DNA from: Penicillium oxalicum
Taxonomy: Eukaryota; Ascomycota; Eurotiomycetes; Eurotiales; Aspergillaceae
Direction of reading: 5' to 3'
Length of the DNA stretch: 64,000 bases
Assembly: GCF_001723175.1 (NCBI RefSeq)
Contig: NC_064650.1
Location: 3,410,001 to 3,474,000 of the forward strand
Part shown: in pieces, positions 23,932 to 34,551 of the stretch
Position numbering within the stretch: position 1 is the stretch's first letter
Layout: each line of letters starts with the position of its first letter
Program-made: the position numbers and the translations under genes
Notes under the pieces: generated by a model
What the model was told of the DNA's origin: nothing
What the model saw: only the letters and a program-made list of their open reading frames with translations
Databases searched by the model: none

Positions 23932-24783
23932 TCAAAGAGAGCTCACCTCTTGTGAAGCGTCCGTCTGCCTCCAGATTCGCACAATCACCAGTTTCTCCCA
24001 TCCGGCCTGCATCCCACTTGACCCGACACTCTCTGCATTCCAACCCCCCCATGCACGAATCCTTGCCATCACCTCGTCGGGCCGGTTTTGCTTGCAGAGA
24101 AGTACATACGCCACTCCCCGCGCAGAAAGTACCCCGGGAATGGCGTCCAATAGCCGATTCGTCGTCTCCATGCCATCGGCACCGCCTGCATACGTCAAGG
24201 ACAAGAAGAACGAGTCACTCTCGAACTTGGCAGACCGGGACATGGTTTGAGAAATGCTCGGGTCATTGTCGGATTCTGAAGGCAGACGAGGCAGCTCTTC
24301 CGTGGGAACGTAAGGCGGGTTGAACAAAAGGACGTCAACGCTCCCCGGACGCAATGCTGTGCAAAGGTCGCCGGTGATGGAGGCAACATGGATGGTCTGA
24401 AGCGGGTTCTCTGAAATTGGAGAGGATTCCGACTGCTTCTGCCGCTCCGATGTGACCGCGGTCGTGACCGTCTCCCGAGTTGCAAGGCATGCGTTTCGGT
24501 TGACGTCTACCCCCAGCGTGAGGATGTCTTGTCTTCCAAAGATATGCTGCGATTGTGCCGCCGTAAAGGCCAGGACAACCCCCGAACCGGTGCCAACCTC
24601 CACAACCAATGGAGCTGGATTGCCAATGGCATCCGAACAGGAGGTGGCTGGTTTTTGAAAGCGCTCCGAAAGCCATTTGGATTCGGATGCTGAGGACAAT
24701 GTGTCCAAGAAGAGGTATGAATCCTCTGCCGGTTCGTAGATGGTGTCGAATGACACATGTGACGTGTCTGGGGTGGGCAGCAT
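23932..24783 (-). CDS. MTQ2: eRF1 methyltransferase catalytic subunit (HemK/PrmC family)
   Basis: Class I SAM-dependent methyltransferase that, with its Trm112 partner, methylates the glutamine of the GGQ motif of translation release factor eRF1. The 283-residue single exon starts MLPTPDTSHVSFDTIYEPAEDSYLFLD; YEPAEDS is typical of the N-terminus of this subfamily. Motif I is VVEVGTGSGVVL (about 62-73), the acidic loop is LGVDVNRNAC, and the diagnostic NPPY tetrapeptide is in LLFNPPYVPTEEL (about 155). The protein is somewhat longer than the yeast enzyme because of a loop with Gln/Ser (ERQKQSESSPIS). It is transcribed divergently from the SDHAF3 gene, about 500 bp away. Confidence 0.92.
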   Translation of the reverse strand: MLPTPDTSHVSFDTIYEPAEDSYLFLDTLSSASESKWLSERFQKPATSCSDAIGNPAPLVVEVGTGSGVVLAFTAAQSQHIFGRQDILTLGVDVNRNACLATRETVTTAVTSERQKQSESSPISENPLQTIHVASITGDLCTALRPGSVDVLLFNPPYVPTEELPRLPSESDNDPSISQTMSRSAKFESDSFFLSLTYAGGADGMETTNRLLDAIPGVLSARGVAYVLLCKQNRPDEVMARIRAWGGWNAESVGSSGMQAGWEKLVIVRIWRQTDASQEVSSL

Positions 24784-25292
24784 CTTTGAAAGACTGCAAG
24801 TTCAACCCAGTGGGAAATGTTTTCTGCTAGATTCTGTGTCGTCCAGAGAATCTGATTGTAGATGTCGCTGTGCAAGTATACGTCTTTCTTTTTTGTCTTT
24901 TACCCGACGAGAACTTCAGGAAATGAAAAGTCGAGAAAAGAAGAAAAAGAAAAAAGAAGACACTTGCTGTCGAGAGTACACAAATGTCCCACGTCTCGAT
25001 GAATCCCCAATCCACAGATACGATAGTATTCTCCTGCAGTCCCACGGCTGAAAAGAGAACCGGAAAACGGATGTCCTCTTGTCGAACAAAGTAGCAAAGT
25101 ATTCTGGCTCGCAGTGTGTCGATTTGTTGCAGATCCCATTCAAGCCCGTCTTTTTAACTCCGCCCATTTACGTTCCGCCGTCTCGCCGCCTTTGCGGCTT
25201 CTGTGCGGCCGCGGCGGATTCCCCAGGAAATTATGTCATGTTCGCACCCGTGCTCTTTCCCGACCATCCAACATCCAACACCACCCTGAGCC
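24784..25292. promoter_or_regulatory. Divergent promoter region MTQ2 / SDHAF3
   Basis: The 509 bp between the two start codons. It contains a purine-rich stretch at 24905-24960 (pyrimidine-rich on the MTQ2 sense strand), as expected of a fungal leader. No further element is recognised. Confidence 0.4.
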
Positions 25293-25916
25293 ATGCGTCT
25301 TGTACACCGTCTTCTCATGGCCTCGCCAGCCTCAATCGGCTCCAAATCAAGTCTGAGCGAAGCCCTTGCTCTCCTGCCTCCACTCCAGCTCTACCGGCGC
25401 ATCCTGCGCGTGCACCGCAAGCTCGACCCGGAACTGCGCATTCTGGGCGATTCATACGTGAAGAAGGAATTCCGGGCGCACCGGACGGCGGAGAACCCTT
25501 TACATATTGTATGTTGAAGTCTTTGTGATGGTTGGTAAAACTGGGAGAGAGGAGGAGGAGGAGGAGGAGGAGGAGGAGGAGGAGAAGAAAGATGGATTCT
25601 TGCTCGGATACAGAAGGCGGGACATTCTCCATGGACCTACGACTGACGAGAATCACTTTGCAGATCGGCTTTTTGACAGAGTGGCAGCTATATGCGCAAA
25701 AGTTAGAAGGTGACAGTTGGGTTGGGGAGAAGATCGACAAGTCAAAGTTGGACAAGTTGAGTGGTAAGGGCGGATGGAATTCTGGTGTGGCTCATGAGAG
25801 AACAATGGGCTGACCGTGCGTGTTTCTTGGCAGATCAACAAGTTGGGCAACTGTTTGAGTTGATGGAGGCTATTAAGAACCCGAACTCGGAAGAAGGTGA
25901 AGGCGAGAAGCAGTGA
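25293..25916 (+). CDS. SDH7: Succinate dehydrogenase assembly factor 3 (Acn9/Sdh7, LYR protein)
   Basis: Mitochondrial matrix LYR-motif protein that helps mature the Fe-S subunit of Complex II. Exons 25293-25508, 25664-25763 and 25834-25916 give 132 residues. The N-terminus ([16 protein letters not shown]) is basic and presequence-like; Met9 is an alternative start. The LYR motif is in [17 protein letters not shown] at about 30-46, followed by [24 protein letters not shown], then [14 protein letters not shown] and [16 protein letters not shown], all typical of Acn9. Intron 1 carries a long GGA trinucleotide repeat. It is divergent from MTQ2. Confidence 0.93.
25551..25584 (+). repeat. GGA trinucleotide microsatellite in intron 1 of SDH7
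   Basis: About 11 perfect GGA units lie between the donor (25509) and acceptor (25663) of SDH7 intron 1. It is purine-only on the sense strand and likely length-polymorphic. Confidence 0.9.
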
Positions 25917-27563
25917 GGGTCCGCATTGGAGACGCGAATATAACATGCATCCGAGTGAACACACACCCGTGTTCTGGAATAGTGCCAATACCCAATGTGC
26001 GTTTCACTTGGGTTGGCGAGAGTGATTCGTTGGGCAAACACTCGAAAGACCCTCAAAGCTCAAATTGGATCTTGATGCTCAGACTGAGCCCCAGGACTAA
26101 GGAGGACCAGACGGCCTCGCTTCGTCGTTGGTTTACACGGCCGGTCAATCTCTTGTACACATCATTGTATATTATCCAGGTCACTTCCTAATGGACACTT
26201 CCCTTGTCGGGTTAGGCATGTTATGCCTACTGAAAAAAGTCCCGCCTCCATTCCTTTTTTGTCTAGCAGTGAGAGCTTTTCGCAGTCAATTTCAAAAAGT
26301 CTATATTTTCACGCCCTTGGCATTGCACTACATATGGCTCTGTATGACGATGCACACAATTTGCGCAAGTGAGATTGGCACTGGGAATATCCTCGGTAAA
26401 GATTCTGGCTGATAGACCTCGGGTCAGGGATGTTCGAGTATGTACCCAGTCGCACGCCCTCTAGGCCTTGTTCCGATACTGGTAAGATACGCTCGACTTG
26501 GCATTTTCTACCTTGTCTTGCTCGAATCTCTTGGAACACGAAGGATTAATGTGCTACATGAGGTTGATATCCTGATGTTTTCCTATCACGAGGCTGATAT
26601 CTGACCCGCTGAATGTTGTTGAGATCTATGGCTGATTTCAGTGAGCCAGGCACCATGTCAAGAGATGACCCCCACGCGAGGAGATCTCAGCACTCGGACA
26701 ATATGGTGTTCTAAATGTTTTTTTGAAGCTGAGATGAATTTAGCTTTTCATCTCGTGTTTGTCGTGTGATTCTAGAGTAGCTGCCGGAAAGAGAGAGAGA
26801 TGTCTCCCGTATTTGAAAAGTTAACCTCAGGAATCCATGGACAAATCGTACGAATCACCAGAGCTTTGAATCCGTCTGCGACATGTATCTGACCGAATAC
26901 CTGGAGTTCTGACCACGAGAGTAGCCGCCTGTAGCCTTGACCTAGTCCGTGTACAATATCCGATAGAGTATTCTCATGAGCGCAAGTCCTACGAATCTAC
27001 GTAATCGCTTGGTTCCGAGTTTTCGCAGATATATTCCGGTATCGATCATCACGTTGAATTCATGGATCTAGGGACCGAAACGAGTCAAATCAGAGTCGAC
27101 GTAAAAGTTCACCTCAAGACTTGAATCACCAAATGCCCCGGAACTGAATCTCTTCTAACAATTATATACTCCTGCACGAGATCATCCATGTCCACCGCAA
27201 AAAGTGGACTCCACTCTACCCAACACTCATGCACCATCCAGCCAATCCCACTACCAGAACTACCGCCATACGCCTTTGATTTGACATTCTCCACAATTCT
27301 CCAATCCTGAATCGAGTTAGTCCAATTGAAAATGGGAGGAGAGAAGCCTTCTGATCGTTCTGTACCGACGACCCGAACCCCAACATCTCATACCTTATCC
27401 ATCGCTTCTCCAATTGTACTCCAAAAGATCGGACCAGCAGCCGATAATTAAAAGATCGGAAGACCAACCTTGCCGACTCTTCATTCATCACCAGCCACAC
27501 ACTCTCTTCTCCTCTCTCTCTTGCTCTCTCTTTACAACGCAAATTAAGAGAAAAATCACAAAA
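25917..27563. other. 1.6 kb intergenic region upstream of the acetyltransferase
   Basis: No supported coding frame. The last 100 bp before the next start are CT-rich (about 27500-27540), consistent with a leader or core promoter. Confidence 0.4.
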
Positions 27564-28594
27564 ATGCCATCTATCCTAGAAGACCCCTCCTCTCGCATCC
27601 CCCCACCACCAACACACACTATGACCGCATCGTCTCTCAAACCCCGACACACCACTCTCCCCAAGGCATCTAATGTCGGCATCACGCTCTATCCGATCGC
27701 TCACGGTCCCAAAAGTGTTCCGTGGGACCTGGTGAAGTTCCTTCACGCCGAGTTCAGCGCGGAAATCGAGCGCGGAGCTACATATCCCATGGAAAATCCA
27801 ATGGCCTTGGAGCAATTTGCCGAGTACTGGTTTGGGACCTTTGCGGTTGTGGCTGTTCTGGACGATGAGGTGGAAAAGAAGGATGAGGAGGAGGAGAGGG
27901 AAAAGGGAGATGGTCGTGATGGACTTGCAGAGGGCCGTGATTGGGAAAAGGTGTGTTTGGGAACTTTTTACATCAAACCGAATTATCCTGGTACGTTTTC
28001 CTCCTTACCCCCAAGATATCGGATCGAGAGAGGATGGGATCCTTGACTTCTTCACCATCAATGCGGAGAGAGTTTTTGTTGGTGTCCAGGGCCCTACTAC
28101 CCTGTAAGATAAGATGGGGATGTGCGTGAAATAGCCAGACTCTTAACTTTGTTTCCACTTATAGGTCGCTGCTCGCATGTCTGTAATGCAGGCTTTCTCA
28201 CGACGACCGCAGCGCGGGGCAAAGGAGTTGGCCAGCAGATGGGCGAGGCGTACTTGGAATTTGCACCGCAATTGGTAAATCGGATCCATTCCCGTTCTTT
28301 TTTCTTTTCTTTCTTTCTCTTGGTTCCCTTCCATGGGATGAATCGAAACGCATCCATTTGCAAAATGTACTTGCTAACATCTCTGTGTGATTTTTTTTTC
28401 CTTTTTTCCCCCTTGGGTAATAGGGATACAAATACTCCGTGTTCAACCTGGTCTTTGCCAATAATCCGGCGTCCATTCGCATCTGGGAGAAACTCGGGTT
28501 CAACGTGATCGGTCGGGTTCCCAAGGCGGCGAGATTGGCAAACAGCGAGGAGCCGGTGGATGCATTGATCTTTGGACGTGAGTTGGGGAATTGA
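27564..28594 (+). CDS. GNAT N-acetyltransferase of the MPR1 (azetidine-2-carboxylate acetyltransferase) family
   Basis: Exons 27564-27990, 28165-28274 and 28424-28594 give 235 residues. After a Ser/Pro-rich start, the protein shares the block order of yeast Mpr1: EIERGATYPMENP, FAEYWFGTFAVVAVL, VCLGTFYIKPNYPG, RCSHVCNAGFLTTTAARGKGVGQ (acetyl-CoA pyrophosphate loop), LGYKYSVFNLVFANNPASIRIWEKLGF, and EPVDALIFGREL. Mpr1-type enzymes acetylate toxic proline analogues and glutamate semialdehyde/P5C-related compounds and protect against oxidative stress; that role is inferred from family. An acidic insert (KKDEEEEREKGDGRDG, about residues 108-123) is unusual and probably a surface loop. Confidence 0.9.
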
Positions 28595-29462
28595 TTTGGG
28601 ATGTGGAACTGGTCAAAGTCGAGTGGGGGTACCTCGGCACTGGAGGTTTTTGAGGATTGGATGCAAGATTCAGGTGGATGTGTACTGTATACTCGACAAT
28701 GAGGTGGTACCTGGTGTATGGATGTATATGTGTGTGGGTGTGTATAGGTGGACAAGAACAGCATTGTATTCTAGGACGATAGGTGACGGGTATAAAATAT
28801 GATATTGTACATGGCACCAAAAAAAAAGAGACAACAACACAATTGACACTGACCTTGTGGGAGGGAGGTACCTACCAAGGTAGATCGACTTCGCAAATGT
28901 GACTACTACCGTCTCAGGAACCGACCACAAACTTTCACAATCGCGAGGATCTCCAGCCCAAACGCGTGTAATAGAAGGTAATCCTGTCGGTACCCATCGC
29001 GACTATCTTGGATTCCAAGTTGAAAACAACCCGACAACATCAAATCAACAGTCTCAAATGCACAATATCACAATATCCCCTGACCAAGAAAAAAAAAAGC
29101 AAATAACCCAACGCTCAAACCAGACCATGCACAATGGGGATATCACGCGGAAACCTAATTCTCAATATCAAGGCGCCATGTTTGCGCCAGTCGATATACA
29201 ACGACTGGTTGCAGCATGGGCGCAATGCAGAATGGGAAATTGACAGGGGGAGAGACGAATGAGACACAGGTGAGGCGAAAGATACGAAAAGGATGATGAG
29301 AGAGAATTGAACACATGGGGAAGGTCCTTGAACGGTACCTTCTGAGGGATCGGGATCTGTCGCTGTGGTGGAGGGAGGAAACATGGAGGGGGAGATCGAG
29401 GTAGATAACAGGAGCGCGCAGAAACACTTTCAATCTCAACGACAAAGTGTCTCAAAACGGTA
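28595..29462. other. Intergenic between convergent genes
   Basis: Short region between the acetyltransferase and KAR9 3' ends with A-rich and TG-rich stretches (around 28680-28830). Nothing coding is recognised. Confidence 0.45.
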
Positions 29463-32400
29463 TCATGGTCTCCAGTGAGGACGAGTAGGCAGTTTACTCT
29501 GTGAAACCGATCGATCCTTGTCCGGCCGCTTTGGCATGGGAAGAAGACTTGTTCGGCGATTGCTCGAGTGTCCCAGCGCAGTCCCCGGGCGAGAAGGCTT
29601 ACTCGGGCTGAGTTGCGTTTCTTGATTATACCCGTATCTTTGCGAGGAGACACTGCGACTGAAAGACTGTGGGACCCCAGCAAAGCTCTGTCGGCTACGA
29701 GGCGTAGCCGACAGCCCGGACGGTCGTTGGAGACGACTATAAGGTGGAGGGTCCAGCAGGGAGGACTGAATCGGGGTGGGAGATGAAACGTTTCGAACCG
29801 GACTATGGGATGCCGGAGCGAGACGGTTTGAAATGCGACTCAGCGATCGGCAAGCAGGAGGGACAGGCGAGGCAGAGAGATCTCGTCGAATAGGAGCGGT
29901 GGATGACGGACGGCTGGGTAACGCCTTCTTCTTGGACGTGGCGCCGGAGGTGGAATAGAGATCATTCAAATTCGTGCTCGTGGTCCAGCGGGGTCGTTTC
30001 GGTATCGTCGACGGTTGTGGAATTTGAGAGTTTCTGCGGTTTGCGGGCGTGGGTGTCACCGGCGCCATGGGCTTGGGAATCGACGACTTGCGTCCGGTCA
30101 ACGTTGCAGTGACTTGAGGCAGACCCGAGAGACGTCGGACCTTGGCCATGGCGGACAGAGTCGTGGCGTTACTGGCGGTGCTCTCACGACGACTGGCGCT
30201 GCCCAGAGGCGTCTTGTACCCACTGCCGCTCATGACCACCGAGGAAGCAGGTGAACTTCCCGGCGTGTCGATCACACTTCCCGTAGCGGGACTGTCCATA
30301 GTCACAATGCTCGAGATCGAATCCCGCAACTGATGCGCTTTGACAATGTGGACATCTTCAAGGGAGGCATCCATGAAGCGAATACTTGCTTTGAGAGCAT
30401 CCGTGCGCGAGGTCATGTCGGAGAGCAACCGGAGTACTTCACCATTCACGGTCAAACGGTCGTTGACTCCTTTCTGAATAATCGAGATGACCCGTTCAAT
30501 CGCGGGGACATAGTGCATCTTCTTCGCCTCGTAATTTTCAATCCTCTTGGTCATGTTGCTTGCGTTGTGCAATTGCATGTTGGACTCGAGTCCCTCCTGA
30601 AGTTTGGCGATGCTGCGTTCCACCGATTCAAACATCTTCAGAGCCTGGCCACCAGCGTTGCGGAACACAATAATCCACTTATCCTCCCCCAGTTCTTTCC
30701 GCAACGCTTCCGCGTCGTTTTCAAGGACCTTGTAGCTCTTCTCCAGATGGGCCCGCCTGTCGTCAAGCTCCTCGCAGGCACTGGGGAACACCCTTTCGGC
30801 TCGAGCTTCGAACATGGAAAGGCGCATGGGCAAAAAGTCCAGCGAGGCTCGCAGTGGCTGCATGCGCGCAAACAAGGCCATCAGATTGGAATAGCTCGAA
30901 TCGTCTTGGGGTGTCTTGATAATGGGCGTGCCAGACGCTGCTGCAAGCATAGTAAGACGATTGGTGGCGGGGGACCGGCCCTTGTTTGGAGATTCCTCCA
31001 CGATCGTCTCGAGTTCGTTGATGTCAAGCCCGCCTGCCGAATCGCCTGGATCCAGCAGAGCCTGGTGTCGTTTCTCTTCCATCTCAAAGATCATGCCACT
31101 GAGGCTTTCAATCTCCATGCCCACATCCCCCAGAACATTGGACCAAAGCTCCTCCCATTCCATGGCCAACTCCACTTGCTCTTTCACCCCGCGCAACTTG
31201 GTTTTAATCTCCGCCCAGTTGTGTAGAATACTCTCCATCTGACTGACAATCGTCGTGAGGCTATCGGCCCCCACGCCGACGATGTCATCCCGAAGTTGCA
31301 CGTTCTCGATCGCCTGCACATACACATTGACCAATGATTCAAATCGGGTGATAGCCTTGTCGACTCCGTCCAGGCCCTCGCGTCCACCAGCCGCTGCCCA
31401 TTCCACATCATCCTCGGCATCCAGCCCACTCAGCACGTCCGAGGCTTTCCTGATCCAGATTTGTATTTGCTCCGCTGCGCCGTTCAGAGCTCGAACCGCA
31501 GCCAGTGCCGTGGGGATATTCCTGATACTTGCCTCCAGAGCTCCAGGCTGCGGCAGAGGTATCGAAGTGAGCTGTGACAACTGATTGCTGAACGAGGCGC
31601 GAGAGAAGGAGTATATTGATTCTGTGCGTTGCAGGCCCATGGGATTGAAATATGACTGGGAATCCGACGTGGCCGCTGGGGCATCGACCGGGGGTGAATC
31701 TTTGGGCGGCGGCGTTGGAGCCTGCTCTTCTGACCGCTCCTCACTCCGTTTCGTGTCGTCGACATATCTCTCAAAATCCGTGCGCGTATCTGGGGCGACT
31801 TCGGTTGGGGGCAAGAAATCAGGCTGGGGCTCGTGCTTCAGCGGTGCTATTGTGTCCACGGGCACGGGCGCGGATGCAAGCGCTTGCGCGGGCGCAACCT
31901 CCGCATCAGGGACAGACATGGACGTGGTTTGCAATGGAAGATCCTCAGGCGTGTCGCAACCAACTTCCGGGGCTGGCGTTTCAGTCCGCTCGGGAAGGTC
32001 TTCGTCGTCCGCGACTGCTTCTGCGTAGTCAAACGCCCGAGTCTGCGCGTCGATCACCTCCTCAAGGTTCACCCGTGGTACCTCGAGCGTATTGGACGCG
32101 CTTCGCGTGAGCCGCTCCGGGTGTTGATTAGGGGAAATCGGTAATGGTCCTGACCAGGCTTGACCTCGCTTCTCGACTTTGATCGAGAGGTCCTTGTGCT
32201 GGTTATCCAACACCTTCAACTGCTCTTCCGGTATCCGACCGACACTTTTGGGATCGCGCGGCGCGCTGGTCACCTTGGCCGTGCTGTCGAGCAGCTTCAC
32301 ACGAGCTGCGAGGGCGGGCGACAGCCGACGGAAGATGCCCGGCTTCCCGGCGGCCTTTTCGGCGCTGGAGGGTTCGGCGGGGCACGAATCTTCTTCTTGA

Positions 32401-32708
32401 GCGCTGTGATTACTGCTGCCGAGACTCCACAGCGAGGACTTGGACTTTAAGCGGCGAAGAGGGGAGGGACCGGGCTCATTTGGAGAAGCAGAAACCGCGG
32501 AGTGCGGAGGAGATGCGGACGTTACGGACACGTTGGCGGACGGCGCGTTGTCAGTCGCGGGAGGAGGAGGGTCGTCGATCGTGGCATGCATGGGTAACGG
32601 GACAGTTGAGAGAGAGAGGTCGAGAGAGCCAAACAGAGAGTCGCTGACAATGTAGGTTGGAATGGAAGAGGAATGTTCTCCTCTCGAATGGTGGAACTGG
32701 ATCCCCAA
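29463..32708 (-). CDS. KAR9: KAR9-family spindle-positioning protein
   Basis: Cytoskeletal adaptor that in yeast links microtubule plus-ends (through Bim1/EB1) to myosin transport and orients the spindle. Single exon of 1081 residues from 32708, or 1042 from the second Met at 32591 (MHATIDDPPPP), which gives a more typical disordered start. Residues 1-360 are low-complexity. The conserved KAR9 domain spans about 390-830 and is helical (IRNIPTALAAVRALNGAAEQIQIW, VNVYVQAIENVQLRDDIVGVG, VKEQVELAMEWEELWSNVLGDVGMEIESL). The C-terminal 250 residues are basic, Ser/Pro-rich and contain three SxIP-type motifs. A perfect 12-bp inverted repeat lies in its coding sequence at 29688-29714. Confidence 0.92.
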   Translation of the reverse strand: MGIQFHHSRGEHSSSIPTYIVSDSLFGSLDLSLSTVPLPMHATIDDPPPPATDNAPSANVSVTSASPPHSAVSASPNEPGPSPLRRLKSKSSLWSLGSSNHSAQEEDSCPAEPSSAEKAAGKPGIFRRLSPALAARVKLLDSTAKVTSAPRDPKSVGRIPEEQLKVLDNQHKDLSIKVEKRGQAWSGPLPISPNQHPERLTRSASNTLEVPRVNLEEVIDAQTRAFDYAEAVADDEDLPERTETPAPEVGCDTPEDLPLQTTSMSVPDAEVAPAQALASAPVPVDTIAPLKHEPQPDFLPPTEVAPDTRTDFERYVDDTKRSEERSEEQAPTPPPKDSPPVDAPAATSDSQSYFNPMGLQRTESIYSFSRASFSNQLSQLTSIPLPQPGALEASIRNIPTALAAVRALNGAAEQIQIWIRKASDVLSGLDAEDDVEWAAAGGREGLDGVDKAITRFESLVNVYVQAIENVQLRDDIVGVGADSLTTIVSQMESILHNWAEIKTKLRGVKEQVELAMEWEELWSNVLGDVGMEIESLSGMIFEMEEKRHQALLDPGDSAGGLDINELETIVEESPNKGRSPATNRLTMLAAASGTPIIKTPQDDSSYSNLMALFARMQPLRASLDFLPMRLSMFEARAERVFPSACEELDDRRAHLEKSYKVLENDAEALRKELGEDKWIIVFRNAGGQALKMFESVERSIAKLQEGLESNMQLHNASNMTKRIENYEAKKMHYVPAIERVISIIQKGVNDRLTVNGEVLRLLSDMTSRTDALKASIRFMDASLEDVHIVKAHQLRDSISSIVTMDSPATGSVIDTPGSSPASSVVMSGSGYKTPLGSASRRESTASNATTLSAMAKVRRLSGLPQVTATLTGRKSSIPKPMAPVTPTPANRRNSQIPQPSTIPKRPRWTTSTNLNDLYSTSGATSKKKALPSRPSSTAPIRRDLSASPVPPACRSLSRISNRLAPASHSPVRNVSSPTPIQSSLLDPPPYSRLQRPSGLSATPRSRQSFAGVPQSFSRSVSSQRYGYNQETQLSPSKPSRPGTALGHSSNRRTSLLPMPKRPDKDRSVSQSKLPTRPHWRP
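29688..29714. repeat. Perfect 12-bp inverted repeat with 3-nt loop inside the KAR9 coding sequence
   Basis: Left arm CTGTCGGCTACG, loop AGG, right arm its exact reverse complement. It falls in the region encoding LSATPRSRQSF near the C-terminus. Confidence 0.85.
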
Positions 32709-34551
32709 TAGCCACAGGTGGGACTGGTTTCCCCCCCGTTCTTCACAGCTTAGGGGTGGTCGGTAGGGGTAGTAGTAAGCAATATTTCAACAACGAAGGG
32801 CTACATTGCCGGGTAGAAGAGAGGAGCAATGGAGATTCGAGAGCACTATGAGCTGGACGGAGTGATGTTTGTAGAATTGGGGAGAAGAGAAAGGGAACCA
32901 AAAAAAAGCTTGTCTCGAATTGGGCAGCAATAGCTCGGTGGCTGAGATGGAGAGAAACGAGGGATTAGGTGGCCGGGATGCACGATGACACCGACCGTGT
33001 AGTGGATGTACCTGGGGCTCCGCTTTGATCAGTATGCGGGTCCAAGTACCCTCCGACCCCATGCCCTCGGCGTGGACGGTACTGTACAATGCGATATATG
33101 AGTACCTACCTGCATTAGCTACTGTAGATGTCAATTGAGGTCCAGTTCCAACCTGGTTGAGAAAACAAACATCGATGAGAAGGATCGCAGGACAGTCGTA
33201 CTACATACTCTTAGGACGCCTACTGCAGCCCAGCCTGATTGTAGTACGGGCGCCGTTTGAACCTCGTTCTTTGCTGCCACAGGGGATCGACAAAGCAAAG
33301 TGAACAATCAAGTGCAGACGGCTAGACTAGTACTACTACTACACCGGGGGAATGGCCAGTAGAGATACAGTCTGTGTTCCATAGAATGTCTAGTGTCTAC
33401 TGTACAGGGGACTGGACCCGATTACATGAAACCGCGCCCATTAAAGCTGCAGTAAAAGGATAAAACATAGGCTGAGGGTCACGGCCTATAGGATGAAAAG
33501 GGGATTCTTTGATCCTACCAGTGAGACTCCGGCAGAGCGCAGTCTAAACACATTCTCGTGCTCTTCCCCAGAGACATACATGAGGGTGCGCTAACCTGCT
33601 TACTTAGCGTCGGCCAGCTCAACTGAAACAGAGGCAGTTCCTGTTAGCATGATTCAAGGGCAACAGCCGTAGTTCTAAGGGGAAGGTCCACATACAACCT
33701 TGAATCCAAGCTTGCTGGCATGGAATGACCCTTTGATGCGCAACTGTCGTCGACAACTTCTAGAATTTCAGTCCCTCTGAGAGCTGTCACTGAAACGGAC
33801 GTGGTCCAACACCAGCTTTAGAGAGGAATGAAAGGGTGATCAGGCTGACCCTGTTCCTGCTTTTGACGTGTTGTGGCAGTTCAAGCTATAGTACGTACCT
33901 TGCGACAAGTACGGTACAGTCAGGTCAGATCCACGGTTGTCATCTCGTGTGCAGTTGGCGCGACCCCCCACCGTGAACCACGCAAGGGGGTTCAATGCAA
34001 ATATCTCTCGGGCCTAGTAGTGCGTCCTGTCAATCATTGCTCACTATTGGGCGGATTCCTGAAAGTATCGTGCTGGACCTGGTCGTAAGCAGGTACTACG
34101 TGTCTAAGCTTGTAAGTTAGGGACTTGCTACCGTGCTGGATGCGCAAGCCTGCCTCAGTCAAGTCAGCCCCCGCCCGAGTGAGGACTCTTTCTTCGCCTC
34201 CTCAATTTCGTGCCAGCCATACCAGGGGGGAGAGAGAGAGGAAGAGAGAGAGAGGCAGGTCTTGGTCTTGGCTGCCCACTACAACACCAAAACCGATCTA
34301 CTTCCAGGGAAACGAACTTGCTGCACTCGGTGCCTCTCATCACAGAATATCGGTATGTTTGTATCGCGCATAAAATGCAGGCACGGGCAAAAGCGATAGA
34401 AGACAATTCGGGGTATCTAGCCAAGTGCCCTTGGGATGACAGAGTGGGGGAAAAATAAACCATGACCCAAGAGAAAAAAAAAGAAGAGAAAAACAAAATT
34501 CAGCGTTCACGTCGAAGAAACGGAATGGCATCCACCGGAAGTCAAGTCCAG
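32709..34551. other. 1.8 kb intergenic region upstream of KAR9
   Basis: No coding frame with recognisable character. It contains a GA-rich stretch near 34230-34257 and many short TACT/AGTAC repeats around 33330-33345. Upstream KAR9 leader at its left end, 3' side of the CH-like gene at its right end. Confidence 0.4.

Noticed and set aside
28089..28102. Possible 14-nt micro-exon in intron 1 of the MPR1-type gene
   Set aside because: Including it breaks the frame into the next exon, while direct splicing restores the family motif KPNYPGRCSHVCNAGF.
30333..31226. 297-codon plus-strand frame antisense to KAR9
   Set aside because: Overlaps the conserved KAR9 domain on the other strand and shows no domain of its own.
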